NCBI GenBank assembly: GCA_029721435.1
Contig: CM056588.1
Span: 43,344,493-43,408,492, forward strand
DNA length: 64,000 nucleotides
Source: Gymnothorax reevesii
Lineage: Eukaryota; Chordata; Actinopteri; Anguilliformes; Muraenidae
Reading direction: 5' to 3'
Position 1 is the first letter of the stretch. Each line of letters begins with the position of its first letter. Below the pieces are notes generated by a model. That model did no database searches. It was not told where the DNA came from and saw only the letters and a program-made list of their open reading frames with translations. Below, one piece after another: positions 1 to 11,630 of this stretch. The translations under genes were made by a program, and so were the position numbers.

Positions 1-284
1 CTCAAAATCAGTGTAAAATTTACTCTATAGCCAGTGTAAGATTTTTAGAGTTAATTTTACTCTATTTTGTGTCAAAATTAACAATGAGGTGTGTAAAAAT
101 ATTGAACACTATAGGGAATCATCACCCTGCAGAGTAGATTTTGTCCTTGTGTGGAAGTGGAAATTAACTCTCACTTTTGACACTTCCATTTAGACGATTT
201 CACTCTGCATAGTGCTATAACTACTCTATCCAGAGGAAAATAGGTTTACACTGCAATATTGACACTCCATTTTTTACTGTGTAG
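1..284. mobile_element. Probable terminal part of a non-autonomous DNA transposon
   Basis: The stretch is AT-rich and holds repeated words such as gtgtaaaatttactctat (near 11) and agttaattttactctatt (near 49). It ends with tttttactgtgtag at 271-284, a form I associate with ends of short fish DNA transposons. The other end lies before the window, so terminal inverted repeats and target duplication cannot be tested. No coding potential is seen. Family assignment is inference. Confidence 0.35.
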
Positions 285-1350
285 GATGCACAATGCCATC
301 CTGTATTTTGGAAATTATGCATGCGGAGTGACAGAAATAATGTATTTCCATCCCTCAACAGAAAAAAAGTTTGATCAAAACTTTAACAACATAAGACTAT
401 TCCTGACTTTCGTCAACTTAACTCTTACTTGCGGATGCAGCCATTGTGATTGTTTGTGGTAAATCATGTGACTAATCAGAGAGGCACCTATTGAGGAAAT
501 TATTATCTGGATATGTCCAGTAATCTGTACATTTTGTGTTTTCAGGGTACCTATGAGCCTAGAGATAATAAACCCCACTGAACTCATGTCCAAAATACTG
601 GACAAAATGCAACAAAGGGTTTAATTATGTGGACATACAGCCTGTTTTTACAATGCTTTGTAGCAATACCTGCCGATTTTACATCACTCTTCCATTTGTG
701 AATGAATAAATTATTTAATGCCAATGAAAAGCTAGATAAGCAGGATACATGCGATCTCTTGCAACAATACATGATCTACAAATATAATATTGCTTATGGA
801 ATTTGTTACATAATTGCCACATGTTCACAAATGATTATGATTTGCATTTGAAACAAATAACTCTTTGTCCCTCAGAACAGAAAACCATATTTACGCAAGA
901 ATCGATGTGGATGATTATAATCTGTATTCACAGGCTTTTCAGAGTGGGAAAAAAAAGCAATTTATTCACCCGTCGCTAGATCCAAGCTCAACTGCCTAAG
1001 AGAAGAAGAAAAAAAAGATCATTAAAAGAGTATGCCCACATGAGGATAAACAACTACTCAAATTATTTTTATTCGTGCCTCTACACCTTATTCTCTTCTT
1101 AACTATTCATTTTTCGACTGGTTATTCATTCAAATGGCCAGATACGCTCCCTTTCAATTGCACACATGGATAAAATCAAGCATCCACCTCACTAAATGGA
1201 GAGAAAGACTGGAAAACAGAGATGACACCACTTAAATGAACAACTCCTCTGCACTCTGCATAGGCCCCACATCACTTAAATGCATTTCCCACAGATCTTT
1301 AGTATGCACTCAGTCATGGCTTTTGAATCTCATTGATCGTGTTCTTATTC
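285..1350. other. AT-rich sequence without a recognised gene
   Basis: Only short overlapping frames occur on both strands, with no domain-like composition. There is no clear repeat apart from short A-runs around 950 and 1000. I see nothing to annotate. Confidence 0.6.
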
Positions 1351-1860
1351 ATCTCAGCTACATGGAAAAAAAAAATAAAAATAAATAAATAAACAGAACA
1401 AAAGAAAATTAATCTCATGGGCTTCCCGGCATGAAAGGACCCTGGCTATTTCTACACGGCCTGCCGCCTGTGGTTCGCAGCCACATGCCTGACAACATAC
1501 AAGCGATACCATTTCATTTCCCGGGGTGCACCAGGGCGCTGTTATTGGCGCGGAGGGTTGGAATGCCTGTGATTGAAACAGCCAGCGATTTCCCATGATT
1601 TCTCGGGTCATGTGACGTGACCCCATCCGCGACCTTCAAAGCCGTTCCCATATGATGAAAGATAAGCTCTCATGAAAGACGCCACTGTTGTTATTACATC
1701 GCGACGTGAAGGTGATGCGCGTTTCAGCGAGAGCTGGGAGTGACAGTTGCTTCCGCAGACGGCGACCAAAGGAGAAGTCGAAAATGTTCGCATCTACAAA
1801 CGCCAGACATGTGCGAGGACAGGAAGTATTAACAATCAAGCGGCAGGACGCAAACCGTAA
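1351..1860. other. A-rich tract followed by CpG-richer unique sequence
   Basis: About 1363-1397 is an A-rich low-complexity run. From about 1425 the composition shifts to mixed, CpG-containing sequence that shows no repeat signature and includes the palindromic site at 1605-1623. It could be a conserved noncoding element, but the sequence alone cannot show conservation. Confidence 0.4.
1605..1623. promoter_or_regulatory. Palindromic GGGTCA/TGACCC block containing an M-box-like core
   Basis: The 19 bases GGGTCATGTGACGTGACCC have outer arms GGGTCA and TGACCC. Within them GTCATGTGAC (1607-1616) resembles the M-box/E-box bound by MITF/TFE-type bHLH-ZIP factors. The palindrome is seen directly; binding is inferred. 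Confidence 0.3.
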
Positions 1861-3119
1861 TCATGTTTAATTATGCACCATATAGCATGACTGTCAAAAC
1901 TGAAGCATTCCTTGAGAGCAATAAATATTGTGATGTTGTACAAAACAAATTGCAGTGGCGTTCAAAGAGTCGGGGAGGGGGACTTATTTCTCAGGCGGAA
2001 CTAATTACTCCAACACGGGCACTGCCAACTCCTCCACTCCTCCCCTCGGCATTCTTGCCCGCAGCCATGCAGCTAAAGGCCGGTTAAGCACCAATTAAGG
2101 TTTGTTTAGCCATTTAGTCAGAAACCTACCTGGAGAGGCTCTCTCCAGGAGTGTACCAGCCATCGAAAAAGCAGGGACGTACACGGCAAAAAAGAGCAAA
2201 CTTCTCCAGGGCCTTAAAGGGACAGGGAAGGGGAACTTGATTAGAGTGAACCAGCACTCTATTCGATTTCTCTTCTTCTTATAACAAAACAGCAGATGCG
2301 GTTTCAGGGCCTATTCTCCTTCCTTGCAGCTTCAGGGTAATTGAATGCCTCTCCAGACCTTAGAGTTTGTGATTTGGGAGCTGAAAGAGAGCATTCTCAG
2401 GACAGGCTGGTGTAATGGAGGACGATGAGAGTCCCTCAGAGTCCGCCGCCGGTAGGGGCGAACGCCGCAGAATCTCAAGTGTCGACATGCTCGCCCCGGG
2501 CTGCTTGTCTGAATTCACGCTCGTTTTGGCTCTCGCCACCTGACGTCCCGAATGCAGATAAGGGCTTCTGTTCCACACGGTGTTTGACAGCTGGTGACAG
2601 GAAGCAGTTCTGTTGATGCTGTCATAGTGACAGCGAGGAAATAAAGAAGGTATTATGTTAACCGAGGATGGCTGATAAAGGGAAATGAAGCTCGCGAAAA
2701 CACGCGGAGTCGGAAGGCGGAGGAACTCCATCCCGGCACTCAAACGCGGCCAGATCCTGAGTTCTTTAAGTCTCTTTGCTGAGGTAAGTTCTAGCAGATG
2801 AAGGGACATTTTAATGCTGCATCAGAAACCTTGAATATTCATGAGAAGGATGTCACAGAGGACAGAGTGGCCACTGGGGCCAGTATTGTCCTTGGGCCTG
2901 CCCCTTCTTCCCATGAATATTCATGCGGTGCATAAAATTGGAATGTTTTTGGTTTTAACAGTCAGGGGGCAGAGAAGCCAGTACCCACTCAGCCAGTACA
3001 GCGCTCAGGACGGAGGGGTGGGGGAGGGGGGCAGAACAGGGTGAACAGAAAAACGAAAGGGGAGATGCTTGAGAATTTATTTAGGTGGGGTTAAAAGGCA
3101 CAATGTTCGGCAAAGAAAT
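1861..3119. other. Unique sequence without a recognised gene
   Basis: Mixed composition with moderate CpG near 2440-2560 and 2695-2760. The two overlapping frames near 2360-2809 are not convincing as protein: they lack domain features and lie in opposite orientations. No transposon signature was seen. Confidence 0.5.
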
Positions 3120-3147
3120 GGACTCAGGCCAAGAGAGGACAGAGAGC

Positions 3148-3148
<1 letters not shown>

Positions 3149-3180
<32 letters not shown>
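3149..3180. repeat. (AG)n microsatellite in a purine-rich tract
   Basis: About 16 perfect AG units are followed by an imperfect GA/GAAA-rich purine tract reaching about 3390. The antisense frames across it encode Ser/Leu-rich low-complexity peptide and are artefacts of the repeat. Confidence 0.9.
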
Positions 3181-3188
<8 letters not shown>

Positions 3189-3598
3189 AGAGAAGAAGAT
3201 CAGAAAGGGAGAAGGAAAGCAACAGTGTGAAAGGACGAGAGAAAAACAAGGAGAAAGAGTGCGATTGAGAGCAAGAGAAAGAAAAGGCAGAGGGAGAGTG
3301 AGAGAGAAGGAGGTAAAGGGAGAGAGAGAGAGGGAAGAATGGGTTGAGAGATGAAGGGAGATGGAAAGGGGAGAGGGAAAAAGAGGACGAGGACGCAGTT
3401 TCCGTCCCTGTGAGGTGACCTCTGGTCGTCTTCGGGATGACTTTGTCTCTCCCGCCAGCGTTCCTCAGGGAATGCCTCTGCATGGACGGGGATTGGATTC
3501 TGATTGGAGACGGAGCTTGAGAGAAATGAGGCAGGGGGACCAGCAGCAAACACAGACTTCAATATTCCCCTCCAACCCCATCTCCTGACTGAGAGAGG

Positions 3599-3662
3599 CG
3601 AGGAGGAGTCCCCTGAGAGGGAGAGAGAGGGAGAGAGGGAGGGAGAGAGAGAGAGAGAGACT
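3599..3662. repeat. Imperfect GA/GGGA-rich tract
   Basis: Purine-only sequence with runs of gagagagg and gagggaga, ending in (GA)n. It is low in complexity and has no coding value. The stretch between 3391 and 3598 is ordinary unique sequence. Confidence 0.85.
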
Positions 3663-4019
3663 TATTGGCATTTACTGATCTCTCACTGTTGCTTTCTCAG
3701 TGCACGTCTCCTTTAATTCAAAGGTATAGCTCCTGCCACACACATCTTGTCATCACCGGCACCCGGCACCCGGCCCCCCCCATCCCACCCCACCCCACAT
3801 CCCCATAAGAGCCCTCCCTGGACATTGGACACTAGGTTTTGGAGTTGTCTCTCTCTGTCGCAGCATTCAAATCACCACACTCCTTTTTGGATTCACTTTT
3901 ACAAGAAAAAAAAAAGGCGGTACAAAATACACAAAATAAATGCATAAACACTGACACTGAATCTAGTGACCTCTTCCACATTGAGATAAAAAAAAAAAAA
4001 AACATTAGGACGTGGATGC
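3663..4019. other. Low-complexity C- and A-rich sequence
   Basis: Contains a C-rich run near 3765-3800 and two A-runs near 3903-3915 and 3988-4001. No gene was recognised. Confidence 0.6.
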
Positions 4020-4350
4020 TTGGACTGCCTTGTACGAACAGCGCTGCGGGTTCTGCTTCTGAGGATGGATTCTCCTTCGTGCGTTCGGCTTTACCGAGAT
4101 CGCGGCAAGCTTGTTATAACTCCGCAGTTTTAATTCAACCCTGCGTTCGCCAGGCACACGGCTGACGGGATTTTAAGCCAATTTCGGCACGTTTGCATTT
4201 GCCAGGAGAGGGCCGGGGATGCAGCCGATTCGCAGCAGGCACTTCCTTTTTATGCCCGCAGAGGGCGGTGTGGCCACATGTCTCGCGTTTTTCGCCTCTC
4301 TCGTTAGTTTCCACCGCACGTCCGCTTTCAGGCCTCACAGGCAGCCTACA
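4020..4350. other. CpG-dense patch
   Basis: CpG dinucleotides are clearly enriched over the flanks, for example repeatedly in 4040-4190. No exon with recognisable product was seen. It could be a small CpG island or a conserved noncoding element. Confidence 0.35.
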
Positions 4351-5354
4351 GTCAAACAAACCATCCTGTCAAACAGCAACGCCACGGCAAAAATAAAAAA
4401 TGTCCTTGTTTTCCTACGTTTCATTCACTGATATTTTTGCAGCAGAGACGTGGTTGAATATAGCCGAATATATCGGGAATACATAAAAATTTGAACGTGC
4501 GCACGTTCACCGCTAGGATTTTGTATTTATGACGCCTGACAGAACTCATAGTTCTTTTTGGTCTTAGTCATCTTTTGCTCCAGCGCGGATTTTCATGAGA
4601 AGGGGGAAAATAACAGTTGATAATCCACCCGATAATTTTCCCCACAAATATCCTGTAAGTATTTACTGCGCCAATTTTATGTGATAGAAACACATTATAC
4701 CAAATACATATAACTTTTAAATACAGAAGATAGTTTTAACTTGCAATAAAATAAAGAATCTTTACAAAACAGAAGGCATCCAGGCGCAGGAATGAAAATG
4801 ATTTTCTGAATATCAGAAATGATTTGCTTTCTGGATCCTGTGAATATCTGCAGTCCTGTGCGTATTTGATGAATAATGGAGAAATATTTAAATTTTATTC
4901 GAAATAAGTGGATTTTGGAATCTAAATCACTGCATGGGTGCATGGATTATTGATATTGCAAGATGTCAAATGTTTTAACATTTTGAAATACTTACATTTC
5001 TCTGTATTCATATTCATTCTGTCGCTACCAGTCACTGTTGTTCTTATTGGTTCAATAATACGTCATGCCATGATAACCATGCAAGCGGACATGTATATGA
5101 GCATCTGGCAAATAAATAAATGAAAGTACTCAAATGCAAAACGCATTCAGAGCACCGTGTAACGAGACTTTAAGCATGCATGCGCGTCGCATCACTGATC
5201 GTCTCTGTGCTGTCGTGGGAAGGCCAGAAGGCTTTGTCCTCTCGCCAATCAATGTGCTGCAAATCTCTACACACCTCTGAGTGGAATACAAATGCTTAGC
5301 TTCTCACACCCCTTTGATTTAATTGGAGTAGCCACCCAATTACCTCCATCTTTG
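4351..5354. other. AT-rich sequence; contains an 18-bp perfect palindrome
   Basis: No gene was recognised. TGAACGTGCGCACGTTCA at 4492-4509 is a perfect palindrome. The remainder is AT-rich unique sequence. Confidence 0.5.
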
Positions 5355-5362
5355 AGTTCTAG

Positions 5363-5585
5363 GGTGCGTTCGAGCGCGTCTGCAAGTAAGCCGTCTGTGC
5401 GAGATTCCCGAAAAATTACGTGAAAATCTTGCCGAAGTTGCGCGATAAGCCCTCCAAACCCCGCGATGGCTGCAGCTATCATGGGGTTTGGAGGGCTTAT
5501 CATGCAGCTTCGGCAAGATTCTCGCGTAATTTTTCAGGAATCTTGTGGAGCCAACTTCCTTGCAGACACGCTCGAACACACCCCT
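5363..5585. mobile_element. Foldback MITE, 223 bp, with 8-bp flanking direct repeat
   Basis: Nearly the whole element is one palindrome. The left arm from ggtgcgttcgag runs to about 5470 and is mirrored by the right arm ending in ctcgaacacaccc, with the centre at the ggctgcagct region. Both sides carry AGTTCTAG (5355-5362 and 5586-5593), consistent with an 8-bp target duplication of the hAT type. The motif is partly symmetric and the exact ends are uncertain by a few bases, so the superfamily is inference. Frames crossing it are products of the palindrome. Confidence 0.8.
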
Positions 5586-5593
5586 AGTTCTAG

Positions 5594-6477
5594 ACTTAGA
5601 GAAAAAACCAGACTGCGCAAGCCCCTTTTCTCATGCTAAATTGGCTTTAACATCCGGTCATGGCACGACAATCCACGACGTGCTTAACCAGTTTGATGCG
5701 TTGGATTTATGTGCCAAAATGGCTGTTCCTGTTGTGCTGTTGGCAGTGTTACCATGCAGGGTGCGCACAAATGTCTTTTTTAGTCTCTCTTGAGCCGCAG
5801 ATTTACTGATATTTATAGATAAATATTTGAGTTTTTTTTCATCCAAATTTGATCATATTGGTTATATCTTGAAAGCTTTCACGTGGAATTATGTCCTTAT
5901 TTGAAAAATTGGCCTATTGTCACCTTACTTGTTTATTGATAGATTTTTAGATTATTTATTTCTGAAGAGTGTTGTTAAATATTTTTACTATGCATCTTGC
6001 CCATTGGTTTTGCCTTGACCAGACGCTGGCGCCTATATGACCATGGAGGAATGCACCAAGAATTAAGAGTGCACAGTTTAGTTTTTTTGTGTAAGTCATT
6101 GGTTCTGGTGCTTTTACATTGATTTATAATATTTTATTAGCTTTCTTGTTGTTAGAGGAGGCAGCTAGAGTATAGACGGATATTCTCAAGTTGAAGAGAC
6201 TGTACAACGTGAAAAATAAACCCAGACAACACATACCTAAAAGCACAGTATTTTCAAATATCATTGTTCAGCGCTTAAATCTCGATGATTCAGCTCTGTG
6301 GTTCAGTACCCTACATTCGGCCGTTGTCCCAGATGAATCCTCTGACGCGATGCTGGAAATTGGCTTCCTTGTTTGGCACCCGTACCTGGATGCTGCAAAT
6401 TTACTTGTGAACTTTTCAGCAGAGGAAAGAAAACACACCAGGGGTGAACCCCAACAGTCACCCCCTTTTCCTCTACT
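5594..6477. other. AT-rich sequence without a recognised gene
   Basis: T-rich in 5790-6160. The frame at 6191-6532 reads straight into the Tc1-like terminal repeat and is not supported as a gene. Confidence 0.55.
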
Positions 6478-6479
6478 TA

Positions 6480-7020
6480 CAGTACAGGCCAAAATTTTGG
6501 ACACACCTTCTCATTCAATGCATTTCCTTTAATTTCATGACTATTTACATTGTAGATTCTCTCTGAAGGCATCAAAACTATGAATGAACACATGTGGAAT
6601 TATGTACTTAACAAAAAGGTGTGAAATACCTGTAACTGAAAACATGTCTTATATTCTAGTTTCTTCAAAGTAGCCACCCTTTGCTCTGATTACTGCTTTG
6701 CACACTCTTGGCATTCTCTTGATGAGCTTCAAGAGGTCGTCACCTGAAATGGTTTTCACTTCACAGGTGTGCCTTGTCAGGGTTAATTAGTGGAATTTCT
6801 TGCCTTATCAATGGGGTTGGGACCATCAGTTGTGTTGTGCAGAAGTCAGGTTGATACACAGCCGACAGCCCTATTGGACAACTGTTAGATACATACATAA
6901 TTCCACATGTGTTCATTCATAGTTTTGATACCTTCAGTGAGAATCTACGATGTAAATAGTCATGAAAATAAAGGAAATGCATTGAATGAGAAAGTGCGTC
7001 CAAACTTTTGGCCTGTACTG
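6480..7020. mobile_element. Internally deleted Tc1-like transposon (MITE), 541 bp
   Basis: Left end CAGTACAGGCCAAAATTTTG is matched in inverse orientation by the right end finishing ...GGCCTGTACTG at 7020. The inverted repeats extend over about 130 bp each. TA dinucleotides flank both ends (6478-6479 and 7021-7022), as expected for Tc1/mariner insertion. Between them lie only the left and right subterminal noncoding parts of a fish Tc1 family, so the transposase gene has been deleted. It would need a transposase supplied in trans. Confidence 0.92.
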
Positions 7021-7022
7021 TA

Positions 7023-8212
7023 TATACATCGCCACATGCTTCCCGATAGGAGACACGTTTGTGGCAGAAGAAGTGGAAAACACTGTCCAATCGGTGGAGT
7101 GCGTCTCATGTTTACACTTGCAGTGCTAACCCGTAGAGTTTTCGGTTACGCCAGTACGTTTCCATTTTACAGATTTTTTTTCCAGACATCGAGCAACACG
7201 CAGACACATGTTCGTCCTTTTCATGTGACAAGATGTACAGAGCGTTCGCTCTGGGGAGTAAATCTTTCACGGTTGTCTCATGCGCTCATCTGACAAGGTG
7301 ACTTTTATGTGTATTCACCCTCTTTATACATTATAAAATTGTCTGTTTGACGGAAGATCTTAGGAATGCGTTTGTGACACTAAGAATTCGTCACTCCATC
7401 TACAAAGCACACTTTACCATTAAAGATGTCCCAGGCAGAGTGAATATCACCCAAAATACCCTTGAAGGGATTTAAGGCAGGAACCTCGTTTCCTGGTGAA
7501 GATTCTGCAGCCATTTTTTCCAGGCCAATTAGTGCTGCTATTTTGGTGGAGAACAGATCGGAAGCAGATATACAACCCTGGTGTTCACCGGAGATGCACC
7601 TCAGGTGTTTCACATCTGCAGATCTCCCATCTGTTAAGATTCACCTCCAGTCTCTGTATTTTAAGAACAGTAGTTGTGCAAAGTCAGGCAATACAATGCC
7701 TTGCTCTGTATCAGCAAAATCGATTGGCATTATGAAAAGAACTAATTTGGAGATCAAAAAGAAAGCCATTTACTCTACTCTTTTGGGTTCTTTACATTCC
7801 ATACTTGGTTTAATGATTCGTATAACCCTTTATTTTTAGAGGTCGACGTTGCATTTTTTCTTTTGCTCATTGTCACAAGACATTTCAATATAGCTTTATA
7901 TATCGTGGCATTTAAAGTGCTCTTTGACATTCTTTAATTTATCAAGAAGATTGAATTTAGATTAAAATAGCAGACCCATATCACCTTTATGAGTCATCAC
8001 TCCAGGTGTGCAAGGTTACCCATAGTGCTTCACTCCTTTATTGTATGGGTATAAATGGCTTGACATTCAATAGATCTAGCTGGATATCCGTAAGCATAAT
8101 GTGATGCCAAGACCTGCTTGAATTTTTTGCCAGCTCTTAATGGTCCCTTAGGAGGATGGAGTGGCTTGAGGGAAACTTGGTTCCAATCCTGGTGGCTGTA
8201 GATGGACTGGGA
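7023..8212. other. Unique sequence without a recognised gene
   Basis: Frames exist on both strands in 7380-7840, including 77 codons on the minus strand at 7380-7613, but I recognise no family and they overlap each other. The sequence may be an old repeat. Confidence 0.45.
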
Positions 8213-8385
8213 GCTTGTTCCTAACAAACTGGACAGAGGGACAGTCTTAGCAGAGTTAACAAGAATCCTGAACTCTGATTAGGCTTGGAAGTTTGTTCCT
8301 AATAATCTGGACAGACTAACTGACTTGAGCTGGGTTAACCTGAACACGGTCCCAATCCTGGACCCTGAGTAGGCTTGGAAGCTTG
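8213..8385. repeat. Imperfect tandem duplication, units of about 78 and 90 bp
   Basis: Units beginning gcttgttcctaacaaactgg (8213) and gtttgttcctaataatctgg (8291) each end in a ...aggcttggaa word, and a third begins at 8381. The copies are diverged, so the duplication is old. Confidence 0.6.
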
Positions 8386-9904
8386 AATTGCTGTCCGTAA
8401 AGTGCATGTCACACTTAATTAAGACAATGCGTTTCTACTAAGAATACTACCTGATTCTAAGTACAAGAGGCAACTTGCAATCCAGCAACTTGCAACATAA
8501 AGCAGGGGGTTTAAATACGTGTCACATGGGTATTAGGAAATAATCATAAAATGAGACACAGTCGAGGAATAGCAAACACGCCAGACGTAAACAAGTCAAA
8601 AAGAAACAAACTTCTAGTAGACACGCAAGTTGCTGTATCGGAAGAGACATGTAAGGCATTCACACATGGGATGCGACATGAATTTTGCATTTTGAAGATT
8701 CATATTCCATAAGTCAGTTCATGCAGGCACAGACATTAAGCTTGTACATGTACCAAGACGCACGCATGCACGCACGAACACATACACAGGTTACAGTACT
8801 ACAACTAAAGTCATGGTGCCCCTGAAATTCCAGTCACATACACGCGCATTTGGAATGACAAATATAGCGCAACCTGCATTTTTCTTCAAAACACGTTAAC
8901 GCCTGCTTATGTTTCTCAAACTTTTTTGTGCCAGTAGAAAGCAGAAGATGTTATCAGTACAGTTATTTAACCGTTCTAGGGCATCAAAACTTTCGAGTGA
9001 TGGTACGCCTCTGTCTGAGTGGGTTTAGAAAACAGCCTTTATTTGCTATATGCTTTGTTCTGACGCCAACATGCTCACTCTGGATTAGGTCTGTCTGAGG
9101 CTTTTCCAAGGTAAATGCTTAACTTCCTTTTTCGCATTCTTACTCAGTTTCTTTAACTGTTTGCAGCAGTACACGGCCTAGCAAAAGTGTTTATTAAATC
9201 CCACCTCGTATCTAAATATAATTAGCAGGGATTAGCTCAAAAGCAGCCATTCACAATTATTCCTTTGGTGTTTGAGCAGCTAGTCGAGGTTTTGTTTCGA
9301 TTGATGACACCTTCTGAGCTTTAGAAGGTTTTGGGGGTTTTTTCCCCCCCAACATTCAGTGTTCCTGAACTCCATCACATCACATCAAAATGCTCAGCTA
9401 AATGAATTCTAATCAGATATTCCTGATCTCGCAGCTTAAAAGGTTAGAAGTCCTCTGTGTGGGGAGAATTAAACAGGGCTCGAATCCTGCCCGCTTACTG
9501 AGCATGGTGAGCCCTGCAGAATTTGTTGGGGGCCCATTTTACAGGCCCCACACACCCACCCAATCCCCTGTGGCTGTGATCTCCACAGGTGAGCTGGGTT
9601 TTGCTTTTTCATCCTCTCAGGCCTCCTTTCCTCAGCCGACTTGGGAATTGGATCATTACACGCCATCTTTAAGGATTCAGCAGCCAATCAAACACTCTCT
9701 GATGGAGTTTAGAGATCCCTGTAGGGATCCTTTTCCTTGTTTCCTTGACCAGGAAAATGAGTGTGTAATTTTTTTTTTTCAGAATACAAGATGAACAAAC
9801 GGATGACAAATTAAATTAAAAACCTGAGTAAAAGAGTGGAGACATACAGCATGTTGTGGGGGCATTTACTTGGTACGATTTTTGTCCACTTGTTCCCTTG
9901 AAAA
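8386..9904. other. Unique sequence without a recognised gene
   Basis: Holds a short CA/GCA-rich run near 8757-8790 and a G-run followed by a C-run near 9332-9351. The 130-codon plus-strand frame at 9402-9794 has no recognisable domain. Confidence 0.5.
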
Positions 9905-10310
9905 GGGCCTCTCTGAATCACAATTTTGAGCAATCATAACACATCATAACACATTTATATCTTGCTCTCGTCCAGGATGAAAACAACATCCCCCCTTTAT
10001 TGGGAAGGAGGGGTCACTGAATGGTTTTATGAGTCAGGAAATGATATGAAACAAATGCTGTTGCTTTGGCAACCTCCAGATCTGAACCCAGCTGAAGGCC
10101 AATGGGAGGTTTTGGATTGGAAAGTAAGACAGCACTCTCCGTCACCATCATCAAAATACAAGACTTCGAAGTTTCTAATATCTAAAAACGGTGTTTCATC
10201 CCTACGCTGAAATTCTCGAGACTTTTAGAGCCAATGCCAAGACACTATAAAGCTGTTCTGTGGTGCCCTAACACATCAAGAAGACAATATTTTGGTTTTT
10301 CCTTCAACCC
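9905..10310 (+). pseudogene. Tc1-like transposase fragment (C-terminal catalytic part)
   Basis: The DNA follows the 3' part of a fish Tc1 transposase gene. Readable pieces include GGVTEWFYESGNDMKQ and PPDLNPAEGQWEVLD, the latter being the PDLNPIE-type motif that carries the third acidic residue of the DDE catalytic triad. Next comes VRQHSPSPSSKY, a typical C-terminal stretch, and the noncoding end with tggtttttcc. The frame is shifted between the QDEN-like start (about 9973) and the TEWF block, and later parts are out of frame. N-terminal DNA-binding domain and left inverted repeat are missing. It is a dead remnant of a family different from that at 6480. Confidence 0.85.
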
Positions 10311-11540
10311 CTTTGCGCAGAATTCAAATAAGAGGGAGACTGTGGAAAATTATTCCAGTGAAGCTAGACATTTGAAAATTCTACTACAGAATTATTTAGG
10401 AATTAAATTTAGGAAATTGCGGATGCCGGTGTCTATATCTGCGTAAAAGAATTAATCAAATCAAAAGGCAGGGATGTCCCATTGGCTCGATACAAGTTTC
10501 CTTGATTTTTCTGTCCATGAGTGGAAGTGGGAGCCCAGAGAAACTGCACTTGTAGCTAAATCAGTGGTACTTGGACTCTCCCAGACAGCGGAGTGGCAGT
10601 TCCATGACGGAGTCTCACGAGAAATTGCGTTGTACGGCTTTCTGGTCTCGTTCACCCATCGCCTTCGCCGCGGCTGCTATCGATCGCGAGCTGGGAGAAG
10701 ATGATTGATTCTCCATACTCCCTGGCTGGTCTGACTTTCGCAGACCTCTCCTCTGCGGTATGAATCCATATCACGCATTTCTCTTTTCTTATCTGTTAAT
10801 ACCAGTCGGAATCGGCTGGTTAGTCGCCAGAGTGCGATCACCCAGTAAGTTGCCAGGCTCATGAGGTGGATGGCATGAATGGAGATATCTTCAGTGTGAG
10901 TCATCATATTTTCCTCCCGGTTCTTCTTCTATATTTCAGAGTTAATGGTGGCAAAGAGTAGCAGGTTCCAGCGTGCATTTTTATATATAATTCTGGTTCC
11001 CTCTCTGACCTCAATCTCAAGTTGACCAACGGGTTTGTGCCGTTAGTTTTTTTTTATGTTAAAGGGGTCAACATGTATTGAACCCTGAGTGCCCTTAAGA
11101 CCTGGCCATCCCTGGGCTGTAAAATTAGCAGTCCTGCCTCCAGGCTATACTCACAGCCACACTGACTAGTGTAGAACAGCTCCTTTCATCACTCAGCTGT
11201 GAATAAAGCTCAAGAATTGGTCCCTTTCTTTTCAAAAATGAAACTCTGAAACGTTAGGATTTTTTTCCCCACTGGTAGTAAATGTAAAACTGGAAATGCT
11301 CTGACAAACTACAGTGGGCCGAACGGCTTGCTCTCCACATTAAACTTTCCCGTTATAATGATTTTATAATAGTGGCTCATTTTCTCCGCGAAATTGACAG
11401 GGGGTAAAAAAAGCGGCGAACAAACACCTGCTTGTGCCAGGTGCAAACAGTCAGTTAACTCACCTGCGCTGACTTTCTGGTATTTACGTCGAATGCTCAA
11501 AAAACATGTTAATTCGACTCACGAGCAATTTTCATTTTAT
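10311..11540. other. Unique sequence; CpG-rich patch near 10600-10700
   Basis: Frames at 10474-10704 (+) and 10461-10655 (-) overlap antisense to each other with no known domain. The stretch 10640-10695 is CpG-rich. No gene was recognised. Confidence 0.45.
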
Positions 11541-11570
11541 GTTATATATATATATATATACATATACTTT

Positions 11571-11610
<40 letters not shown>

Positions 11611-11630
11611 CGTGTGTGTGTGTGTGTGTG
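11541..11630. repeat. Compound (TA)n-(TG)n microsatellite
   Basis: (TA)n interrupted by catatacttttg, then (TA)n and (TG)n. It is highly repetitive and likely polymorphic. Confidence 0.95.

Noticed and set aside
2360..2809. 149-codon minus-strand frame
   Set aside because: No domain, mixed with an antisense frame, and not protein-like in composition.
3124..3562. Minus-strand frames of 120-141 codons
   Set aside because: Created by the antisense of the GA-rich tract; Ser/Leu repeats only.
7380..7839. Possible gene in either strand
   Set aside because: Opposing frames overlap; no family recognised and no splice or promoter context.
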